From: Eubacteriaceae bacterium UBA7485
GTDB lineage: Bacteria; Bacillota; Clostridia; Eubacteriales; Eubacteriaceae
DNA length: 6,967 bases
NCBI GenBank assembly: GCA_002478485.1
Contig: DLOL01000091.1
Span: 702 to 7,668, forward strand
Direction of reading: 5' to 3'
The notes under the pieces were generated by a model, which was given only the letters and a program-made list of their open reading frames with translations, did not search any database and was not told the DNA's origin. A program made the translations under genes and the position numbers. Position 1 is the first letter of the stretch. Every line of letters starts with the position of its first letter. Below are positions 1-5,995 of this stretch, piece after piece.

Positions 1-23
1 TTGAGGCTCTGACTCAAATTGCC

Positions 24-59
24 GATTGAAAAATAAGATATAAATCTTATTTTTCAATC
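24..59. repeat. Perfect 16-bp inverted repeat with 4-base loop (possible weak terminator or operator)
   Basis: The arms are GATTGAAAAATAAGAT (24-39) and its exact reverse complement (44-59), separated by ATAA. All 16 pairs match. The stem is very AT-rich (four G-C pairs in 16), and no clear T-run follows on either strand, although the stem itself contains a run of five T on each 3' arm. It could be a weak bidirectional terminator for the transcript from the promoter at 175-203, an attenuator hairpin in a leader, or a palindromic protein-binding site. The sequence does not decide between these. Confidence 0.7.
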
Positions 60-60
60 T

Positions 61-138
61 TTACCGCATTTCCGCGCTGTATACAGACGCATTGAAGATC
101 GGCTTATGACAAAAATGACAGAAATTCCTTCCTGCCAT
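61..138 (-). CDS. Doubtful 25-residue ORF with a CxxCH motif
   Basis: An ATG-to-TAA ORF of 25 codons plus stop, beginning about 30 bases after the predicted start site of the consensus promoter. The N-terminal half reads MAGRNFCHFCHKPI, so Cys7 and Cys10 form a CxxC pair followed by His. There is no transmembrane stretch and no signal peptide. I do not recognise it. Against a real gene: no Shine-Dalgarno sequence lies at the right distance (an AAGGA occurs about 24 bases upstream, too far), and an ORF of this length is easily found by chance. It could instead be part of an untranslated leader or a small RNA. The ORF ends two bases before the 16-bp inverted repeat, which would suit a short transcript unit. 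Confidence 0.15.
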   Translation of the reverse strand: MAGRNFCHFCHKPIFNASVYSAEMR

Positions 139-174
139 TTTATATCTTAATTATGTTTTTATCCTTCGCGCTTC

Positions 175-203
175 ATTATATCCGCTTTGCAGCCTAATGT
201 CAA
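175..203 (-). promoter_or_regulatory. Perfect-consensus sigma-A promoter reading towards the left edge
   Basis: The minus strand carries TTGACA at 203-198, a spacer of exactly 17 bases (197-181), and TATAAT at 180-175. All twelve hexamer positions match the vegetative sigma-A consensus at optimal spacing. Transcription would start near 168 and run left through a doubtful small ORF and an inverted repeat to the window edge. It starts 46 bases after the glycosidase stop, so it belongs to whatever lies to the left. Promoters this strong often drive stable RNAs or highly expressed genes; the actual target is not visible. Confidence 0.8.
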
Positions 204-248
204 TGATTGGCGACTGCAGAATTCATGTCTTATTGCACATTTTCTTAC

Positions 249-1289
249 TCACAGATTTTTGATCAAATCCGCCTGGATTTCCTGATAATGTGCATCTATC
301 AGTCCAAAATCTTTCTGTTTATAATTCCAGCAGGCACGTCCGATGCCGTATTTTTCAAATACCGCATGGATATCCTCAAACCATCTGAGCGTATCGGGAA
401 GCGGTGCCTGATCGATTACGCCGTACTCTCCGCAATAAAGATATGCATCGTTTTTTTCTGCAGCTTCGACCGCGGGAGTTATCATTGCCTCCATAAACCT
501 GCGATCCACCCGATCCAGTGAAAATTCATTCAGCGCTCCCGCCAGATCTTGCTTTAGCAGTTTGCTTTTCTCTACATATATTTCTTTGGCATCAGGATAT
601 CCCAGTTCAAAATCCGGCGTCATACCCTCGACCCAGTATGCTTTCTGATGGGTAAACGTAAGCGGCTCATAGAAATGAAAATTATAAACCACCTTATCGT
701 CATAGGGTTTGGCAAGCTGCTTTACACTGGTCACGCTGTTATAGCAGACCCCGCCAAAGATCACATAGCTGTCTTTTGCTATTTCCCTGATCGCTGCGAT
801 TGTCCGGTTGGCAATATTGTTCCATGCATCCGCTACGGAAGGGCTGACGATCTCATTTAACAATTCAAAAGCGACGGTATTGCTGTGGGAGCCATATCTT
901 CCGGCAATTTCTTTCCATAGTTTGATAAATCTTTCCTGCTGTTTGTCATTGGAAAAGAATTCTTCCAGATCGCCATGATCCAAAGGATCAAACGTATAGC
1001 CATAGGTTTTATGCAGATCTAAAACCATATGCAGGCCGTGGGTCTCACACCAGCGTATACAGTTGGAAATATAAGCGTAACCTTCCTCTTTCACGTCCCC
1101 GTTCTCGCTCTCTATGATATCGTAATCAACGGGTAAGCGCACATGATCCAGTCCCCATCCTGCAATCTGCTTGATATCTTCTTCAGTGATAAAAGTATCA
1201 AAATGTTCTTTCTCATAGCTTACACATTGCGAAAGCCATCCACCCAGATTTACACCTCTCATAAAACCTTCAAAACGCTTCATAGTCAT
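249..1289 (-). CDS. Glycoside hydrolase family 5 protein (probable intracellular beta-glucanase/glycosidase)
   Basis: A 346-residue single-domain (beta/alpha)8 glycosidase of the retaining GH5 type. Visible family marks are GVNLGGWL at 12-19, VRLPVDY at 50-56 with the conserved Arg51, DLH at 91-93, FELLNE at 141-146 with acid/base Glu146, YNFHFYEP at 202-209 with the conserved His205 and Tyr207, YCGEYGV at 285-291 with nucleophile Glu288, and Trp321 near the C-terminal strand. All expected catalytic residues are present. There is no signal peptide, membrane segment, carbohydrate-binding module or dockerin. I infer a cytoplasmic enzyme acting on imported oligosaccharides or glycosides, unlike secreted cellulases. 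The substrate cannot be read from sequence; beta-1,4- or beta-1,3-glucan fragments, mannosides or another beta-glycoside are possible. The start is either Met1 or Met3. It follows mutL after 104 bases but has its own promoter, and no transporter or regulator is in view. No intrinsic terminator is evident after the TGA. Confidence 0.88.
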   Translation of the reverse strand: MTMKRFEGFMRGVNLGGWLSQCVSYEKEHFDTFITEEDIKQIAGWGLDHVRLPVDYDIIESENGDVKEEGYAYISNCIRWCETHGLHMVLDLHKTYGYTFDPLDHGDLEEFFSNDKQQERFIKLWKEIAGRYGSHSNTVAFELLNEIVSPSVADAWNNIANRTIAAIREIAKDSYVIFGGVCYNSVTSVKQLAKPYDDKVVYNFHFYEPLTFTHQKAYWVEGMTPDFELGYPDAKEIYVEKSKLLKQDLAGALNEFSLDRVDRRFMEAMITPAVEAAEKNDAYLYCGEYGVIDQAPLPDTLRWFEDIHAVFEKYGIGRACWNYKQKDFGLIDAHYQEIQADLIKNL

Positions 1290-1293
1290 CCGT

Positions 1294-1304
1294 CCCTTCC
1301 TTTT
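1294..1304 (-). promoter_or_regulatory. Ribosome binding site of the glycosidase gene
   Basis: AAAAGGAAGGG on the minus strand precedes two in-frame ATGs, at 1289-1287 and 1283-1281. The GGA is eight bases from the first and AAGGG is about ten bases from the second, so the site serves either. The predicted proteins differ only by an N-terminal Met-Thr. Confidence 0.6.
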
Positions 1305-1362
1305 ATTTTTTTATTATTATATCAAATTTTCTTGTCTTATATATCGTTTTCCTTTTATTTTT
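1297..1362 (-). repeat. Short direct repeat (14 bases, two copies) in the mutL-glycosidase gap
   Basis: On the minus strand AAAAATAAAAGGAA occurs at 1362-1349 and again, identically, at 1310-1297, a period of 52 bases. The downstream copy overlaps the ribosome binding site of the glycosidase gene. The upstream copy has the same purine-rich core but no start codon behind it. It may be a small tandem duplication remnant or chance similarity in AT-rich DNA. Confidence 0.5.
1316..1324 (-). promoter_or_regulatory. Extended -10 promoter for the family 5 glycosidase gene
   Basis: The minus strand reads TGATATAAT: a perfect TATAAT preceded by the TG of an extended -10. No good -35 hexamer lies 16-18 bases upstream (the sequence there is TATA-like), but extended -10 promoters tolerate this. 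Transcription would start near 1309, leaving a leader of about 20-25 bases that holds only the ribosome binding site. AT-rich DNA upstream could act as an UP element. This makes the gene independently expressed even if some read-through from mutL occurs. AT-rich sequence produces such matches by chance, so confidence is moderate. Confidence 0.5.
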
Positions 1363-1393
1363 ATCACGATCATTACATACAATCAGATATTGC

Positions 1394-3313
1394 TCATACG
1401 ATTCGTTTAAATTTCTTCTCGATATCATATTTGCTCATGGAAAAGATCGTCGGGCGTCCGTGGGGACAATGATACGGGTTCTCCAGTGTCAGGAGTTCGT
1501 CTAATAGCGCATCCAATTCCGTAAGGGATATTTTCATATTGCCTTTGACCGAAGCCTTGCATGCCATTGTCGCAATCCTCTGGCGGATGATTTCCGGTGT
1601 GCCGGTCAGTCCTGTTTCCATTAGTTCGTTCAATGTATCAAGGAACATATCCTTCGGATCATTTAGATATAGTTCCATCGGGATCGCGCGTATTGCATAT
1701 TCGTTTCCGCCAAATTCCTCCACTTCAAATCCAAGTTCTTCAAAATATTCCAGAGCATCCAAAAGCATCTGGCGTTCTGCGCCGGTCACTGTGATGACAA
1801 TTGGCGGATTGAGCTGCTGCTGATAAACAGTATTCTCTTGAAGTTGTTTCATCAGACGTTCATAATTCACTTTTTCATGTGCTGCATGCTGATCGACAAA
1901 ATAAAGGTTGTCATCCAATTCAAAAAGCCAGTAAGTATCAAAGATCTGCCCAAGGATCTTATAACGCTTACGGGAACTTTCTGACAGAACGCGCTGCTTA
2001 TCAAATAACTCCATCTGCACAGGACGTTCCACAAAGATATGGTCGCGTTCTTTCAGAATAGGATTGTTTTTTTTCACAGGTCTGGTAACCTTTCCCACCG
2101 GTTTAGGTTCCAGTATTTTCTGCAGCATGGTGTTCTGTTCCGGCTGCAGTCGGAAATCAGTCTGCCATTCCTGATCGTTGTTGTCGGTCTGATGTTCCTT
2201 TATAAAATCTGTTTTTTTATGTGCTTCTTCAGATTCCCTTCTGTTATGTTCAAAGGGTTCCGGAGCCTCATTTGATATTTTCTTTTCCTCTTTTTCCGGC
2301 ACCAGATCACAGTCCACAATCATCTCCTGCGCGGAAAGCGTCTCCGCCACCGCCTTAATGATAAAATCCATAAACTGCTGTTGGTCATGAAAACGTACAT
2401 CCATCTTGGACGGATGCACATTGACATCAACCTCCTGGGTATCCATCGTAATATGCAGTACGCAGAACGGAAATCTGTGCTGCATCATATATGCTTTATA
2501 GCCTTCTTCAATACCTTTGGCGATCAGATTGCTTTTGATGTATCTGCGGTTAATAAAATAATTCTCAAAATTACGGTTTGAACGGTTATTGACCGGCGTT
2601 CCAAGATACCCTTCGATCGTCATTCCATCCTGTTCACTGATGATCGGAATAATCTCTCTTGCAGTATCTTTCCCATAGATACGATAGATTACTTCTTTCA
2701 GATCACCATTTCCGGAAGTCGAAAATCTCACTTGTCTGTTCTGAATAAAAGTATAGGAAATATCAGGCCGGCTCATGGCAAGATGTTCCATCAGGTCAGC
2801 CACATATCCCCCTTCCGTAGCCGTTGTTTTTAAGAACTTCCGACGCGCCGGAGTGTTATAAAATAGGTTGCGCACGACGATGGTCGTTCCATCCGGCGCC
2901 CCCACTTCATCGGATTCTTTTTCTATGCCGCCCTCAATCACATAACGGTTTCCCATGAGGGCATCTGTATGCTTGCTGATGAGTTCCACCTTCGCAACTG
3001 CTGCAATACTTCCCAATGCTTCCCCGCGAAAGCCCATGGAGCGCACGTTGCACAGATCCTCCGCCGTATGGATCTTACTGGTGGCATGGCGCAAAAATGC
3101 ATTCGGAAGATCCTCTTTCATGATGCCGCAGCCATTGTCGGTAACGCGGATCAGTTCTATTCCGCCATCCTTGATCTCTACCGTGATCGCATCTGCACCG
3201 GCATCCATGGAATTTTCCACCAGTTCCTTTACCACACTGGACGGACGTTCTACAACTTCCCCAGCCGCAATCTGATCAATTGTTTGGGAATCCAGAATAT
3301 GTATGACTGCCAT
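1394..3313 (-). CDS. mutL: MutL, mismatch repair ATPase/endonuclease
   Basis: MutL couples mismatch detection by MutS to strand incision. From the preferred start it has 639 residues. The GHKL ATPase occupies about 1-215: KELVENSMDAG with catalytic Glu30 and Mg-binding Asn34, DNGCGI at 59-64, ATSKI, GFRGEAL at 94-100, and GTTIVVRNLFYNTPARRKFLK. The S5-like transducer domain follows and ends in DVNVHPSKMDVRF, with the ATP-sensing Lys303. Residues about 335-445 form a charged, low-conservation linker. The C-terminal dimerisation/nuclease domain begins near 450 and has the endonuclease motif DQHA-x2-E-x4-E (Asp474, His476, Glu480, Glu485), ACK at 584-586 and CPHGRP at 616-621. These are the metal ligands of Bacillus-type nicking MutL, and they imply MutH-independent repair. 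It is 17 bases downstream of mutS with its own strong ribosome binding site and is very probably in the same operon. No hairpin plus T-run follows the stop. Confidence 0.97.
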   Translation of the reverse strand: MAVIHILDSQTIDQIAAGEVVERPSSVVKELVENSMDAGADAITVEIKDGGIELIRVTDNGCGIMKEDLPNAFLRHATSKIHTAEDLCNVRSMGFRGEALGSIAAVAKVELISKHTDALMGNRYVIEGGIEKESDEVGAPDGTTIVVRNLFYNTPARRKFLKTTATEGGYVADLMEHLAMSRPDISYTFIQNRQVRFSTSGNGDLKEVIYRIYGKDTAREIIPIISEQDGMTIEGYLGTPVNNRSNRNFENYFINRRYIKSNLIAKGIEEGYKAYMMQHRFPFCVLHITMDTQEVDVNVHPSKMDVRFHDQQQFMDFIIKAVAETLSAQEMIVDCDLVPEKEEKKISNEAPEPFEHNRRESEEAHKKTDFIKEHQTDNNDQEWQTDFRLQPEQNTMLQKILEPKPVGKVTRPVKKNNPILKERDHIFVERPVQMELFDKQRVLSESSRKRYKILGQIFDTYWLFELDDNLYFVDQHAAHEKVNYERLMKQLQENTVYQQQLNPPIVITVTGAERQMLLDALEYFEELGFEVEEFGGNEYAIRAIPMELYLNDPKDMFLDTLNELMETGLTGTPEIIRQRIATMACKASVKGNMKISLTELDALLDELLTLENPYHCPHGRPTIFSMSKYDIEKKFKRIV

Positions 3314-3320
3314 GCTTTTA

Positions 3321-3327
3321 CTCCCTT
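3321..3327 (-). promoter_or_regulatory. Ribosome binding site that decides the mutL start
   Basis: On the minus strand AAGGGAG lies seven bases before the ATG at 3313-3311, in the gap after the mutS TAA. An alternative in-frame ATG at 3337-3335 overlaps the mutS stop and would add eight residues (MVREGSKS). It has only a weak GAAGAA-like element upstream, and the extra residues do not resemble any MutL N-terminus. The ATG at 3313 is therefore preferred. Confidence 0.75.
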
Positions 3328-3330
3328 CTC

Positions 3331-5994
3331 TTACCATCTGTTCTTCAGCTTATTTTGCAACCCGTATAATGTATTCATTGCATCCAGTGGTGTCATATTG
3401 GAGATATCCAGTTCCTTTAACTCCTCTATGATATCCTGATCTGTCACTGTATCAAATAAGGACATCTGTTCCAGATCCACCTCTTCATAATGTATCGGCG
3501 CTTTCCGTTCTGATCTCTGCTCTCCCACGATCGTCTGGATCTTTTCAATGATATCATTATCCGAAAGCTGCCCGACGATCTCCTTTGCCCGGTCGATCAC
3601 CATATCCGGCACACCGGCCAGCTTCGCCACCTGTATCCCATAACTCTTATCTGCGCCGCCGCGGACGATCTTTCTTAAGAATACGATATCGTCGCCTTTC
3701 TCCTTTACGGCGATACAGTAGTTATTGACATTGTTCATCCTGCCTTCCAGTTCCGTCAGCTCATGATAATGGGTCGCAAACAAAGTACTGATTCCGCGCT
3801 TTTCGAGATCCTCGCTGATGGCCCACGCGATGGAGACACCGTCAAACGTCGAGGTACCTCTTCCGATTTCATCCAGAATGACCAGGCTCTTTTTCGTTGC
3901 ATTCCTTAAAATATTGGAGACTTCTGTCATCTCGACCATAAAAGTAGACTGCCCTGTCGCAAGGTCATCACTTGCGCCGACTCGTGTGAAGATCCGGTCC
4001 CGAATTCCCACGACCGCGCGCTTAGCGGGGACAAATGAGCCTGCCTGCGCAAGGAGCGTGATCAGCGCCACCTGCCGGATATACGTGGATTTTCCCGCCA
4101 TATTCGGGCCGGTGAGAAGAACCAAAAATTTTTCTGGTGAAAGGTGCGTGTTATTAGAGATAAAAGAGGCCCTTCCCGTCATCTTCTCGACAACCGGATG
4201 ACGCCCCCCTTCGATTTCAAGCACATCATCTTCCGTGATCTCAGGTCGTACGTAGTTTTCTTCAAGCGCAAGGTCGGCGAGTCCCGCATAGGCGTCAAGC
4301 TCCGCGGTGGTTTTCGCTGCCTTCATAATCCGTGGAACGTTTTGCTTGATTTTTTCAAGAATCTCCTGAAACAGTTCTGCTTCCAGAATTTCAAGCTTGT
4401 CCTGGGCCTGGTTGATTTCATCCTCTGTCTTCTTGAGCTCTTCCGTAAAATACCGCTCGCTGTTCACGAGGGTCTGTTTTCGGATGTACCGCTCCGGAAC
4501 CAGATCCTTCTTTCCATTTGAAACCTCGATAAAATATCCGAATACCTTATTGTACTTGACCTTCAGATTGCTGATTCCGGTCTTTTCGCGCTCGGAAGCT
4601 TCAATCTGCATCAGGTAGTCTTTCCCGTTTTCCGTCATGTCGCGATGACGGTCAAGTTCCTCATTGTACCCTTCCTTAATCTTGGGTTCCTTTGAAAAGC
4701 GCTTTACTTCTCCGCCAGGCTCCTGAATACTCTCGTCGATGAGCTTCTCAAGATCTTCCAGCGTGTCAAAATCGGCAAAATCCTCTGAGATCAGCGGAAG
4801 CCGGAGCGATTCGATCGTGTCTTTGAGTGCATTCAGACTCTCTGCTGAATTCTTTAATGCAATCAGATCCATGACCACCGCGCCGGTTGTCGTGATTTTT
4901 GAAGCGATACGCTCCATGTCCCGGATTCCGGAGAGCACCTCGCGAATTTCTGTCAGCCCCACCGGATCGTCGTGAAGAGCGCTTACCCGGTCAAGCCTTG
5001 AATCAATTTTCTCTTTTTCAATGAGTGGGCCTTCAAGCCAGTCTTTTAAGAGACGTGATCCCGCTGCCGTCCGTGTATGGTCCACGACCGAGAGAAGCGT
5101 GCCCGTTTTCTTTCCGCCGCGGATCGTCTTTGTAATCTCGAGATTCTGACGGGATGCTGCATCAAGGCGCATAACACTGTCTTCTCTTACATAGTCGATA
5201 TGGTCAATATGGGATAAGTCGGTTTTCTGCGTCTCGATAATATATCCTAAGAGCGCGCCAGCCGCTTTCACGCTCTCTGCATGATCTTCAAGCCCGAGGG
5301 CAGAGAGCGAAAAAACCTGAAAATGATCTTTTAAAAGTTTTTCATTCGCCGATTTTTTAAACTTTTCCGACGGAAACGGCTCGATCACCGCGCGGGTCAG
5401 CCTTGAGAAATGTTCCGGAAGTACGTCCTCTTCATCATAAAGGGTGGTCTGCATCAGAATCTCCGAAGGCTGATACTTGGCAAGCGCATCCGACAGAAAG
5501 CCAGCATAATTTTTTCCAGCGTATTCACTCACAAGAAAACGTCCGGTTGACAGATCAAGCACGGAGAAAGCCACATTTCGTTTTCCCCGGTTGGACGGTG
5601 AGGAGGCGACGGCCATAATGTAATGATTCTCTCCTGCTGACAAAACCTCGCTGTCCGTAATTGTCCCCGGCGTAACGATCTTGATGATCTCACGCTTCAC
5701 CAAGCCTTTTGCAAGCGCGGGATCTTCCACCTGCTCGCAAATAGCCACCTTATGTCCCGCCTCCACCAGACGAGCAATATAGCTCTCCGCAGAGTGGTAC
5801 GGCACACCGCACATCGGCGCGCGTTCTTCAAGGCCGCAGTCACGTCCGGTCAGCGTCAGATCAAGAATCCGGGATCCGGTGAGCGCGTCGTCAAAGAACA
5901 TTTCGTAAAAATCGCCCAGCCTGTATAAAAGAATCGCGTCCGGCACCTCTTCATGAACGGCGAGATACTGCTGCATCATCGGGGTAAGTCCCAT
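3331..5994 (-). CDS. mutS: MutS, DNA mismatch recognition ATPase
   Basis: Cytoplasmic mismatch sensor: the dimer binds mispaired or looped bases, exchanges ADP for ATP, becomes a sliding clamp and recruits MutL. The protein has 887 residues, a little over the usual 850-870. The N-terminal mismatch-reading motif Phe-x-Glu is at F29-Y30-E31 within GDFYEMF. The connector, lever and clamp domains fill roughly residues 120-560, with the conserved KVKYNKVFGYFIEV at 478-491. The ABC-type ATPase follows: Walker A GPNMAGKST at 629-637, STFMVEM at 683-689, Walker B LVILDEIGRGTST at 704-716, and the conserved ATHYHEL at 740-746. Near the C-terminus QMSLF (843-847) fits the beta-clamp-binding consensus, and the last 30 residues (around TPLDAMNTLYGLQ) match the C-terminal oligomerisation helices of long MutS1 forms. 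No key residue is missing. The start is supported by GAAGAGG six bases upstream and by family alignment. This is MutS1, not MutS2, because it has no Smr domain. Confidence 0.98.
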   Translation of the reverse strand: MGLTPMMQQYLAVHEEVPDAILLYRLGDFYEMFFDDALTGSRILDLTLTGRDCGLEERAPMCGVPYHSAESYIARLVEAGHKVAICEQVEDPALAKGLVKREIIKIVTPGTITDSEVLSAGENHYIMAVASSPSNRGKRNVAFSVLDLSTGRFLVSEYAGKNYAGFLSDALAKYQPSEILMQTTLYDEEDVLPEHFSRLTRAVIEPFPSEKFKKSANEKLLKDHFQVFSLSALGLEDHAESVKAAGALLGYIIETQKTDLSHIDHIDYVREDSVMRLDAASRQNLEITKTIRGGKKTGTLLSVVDHTRTAAGSRLLKDWLEGPLIEKEKIDSRLDRVSALHDDPVGLTEIREVLSGIRDMERIASKITTTGAVVMDLIALKNSAESLNALKDTIESLRLPLISEDFADFDTLEDLEKLIDESIQEPGGEVKRFSKEPKIKEGYNEELDRHRDMTENGKDYLMQIEASEREKTGISNLKVKYNKVFGYFIEVSNGKKDLVPERYIRKQTLVNSERYFTEELKKTEDEINQAQDKLEILEAELFQEILEKIKQNVPRIMKAAKTTAELDAYAGLADLALEENYVRPEITEDDVLEIEGGRHPVVEKMTGRASFISNNTHLSPEKFLVLLTGPNMAGKSTYIRQVALITLLAQAGSFVPAKRAVVGIRDRIFTRVGASDDLATGQSTFMVEMTEVSNILRNATKKSLVILDEIGRGTSTFDGVSIAWAISEDLEKRGISTLFATHYHELTELEGRMNNVNNYCIAVKEKGDDIVFLRKIVRGGADKSYGIQVAKLAGVPDMVIDRAKEIVGQLSDNDIIEKIQTIVGEQRSERKAPIHYEEVDLEQMSLFDTVTDQDIIEELKELDISNMTPLDAMNTLYGLQNKLKNRW

Positions 5995-5995
5995 A

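Noticed and set aside
215..225. Adjacent PstI and EcoRI sites (CTGCAGAATTC on the minus strand), suggesting a vector polylinker
   Set aside because: Only these two sites occur, the spacing does not match common polylinkers I know, and flanking sequence is ordinary intergenic DNA. Probably coincidence.
207..521. A 104-codon plus-strand frame at the glycosidase 3' end
   Set aside because: It overlaps the glycosidase coding end on the opposite strand, has no ribosome binding site, and the encoded protein has no family features.
1339..1374. ATCGT and ACGAT arms after mutL as an intrinsic terminator
   Set aside because: The stem is only five bases with a loop of about 18, and no T-run follows on the minus strand.
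2969..3439. A 156-codon open frame on the plus strand across the mutS-mutL junction
   Set aside because: It lies wholly opposite two certain genes, has no recognisable domain and no good ribosome binding site, and its product looks like an antisense translation.
3818..4521. Two overlapping plus-strand open frames (127 and 125 codons) opposite the mutS ATPase region
   Set aside because: They are antisense shadows in the GC-richer part of mutS. Composition is Ser/Arg/Phe-rich, typical of reverse-strand frames, with no motif.
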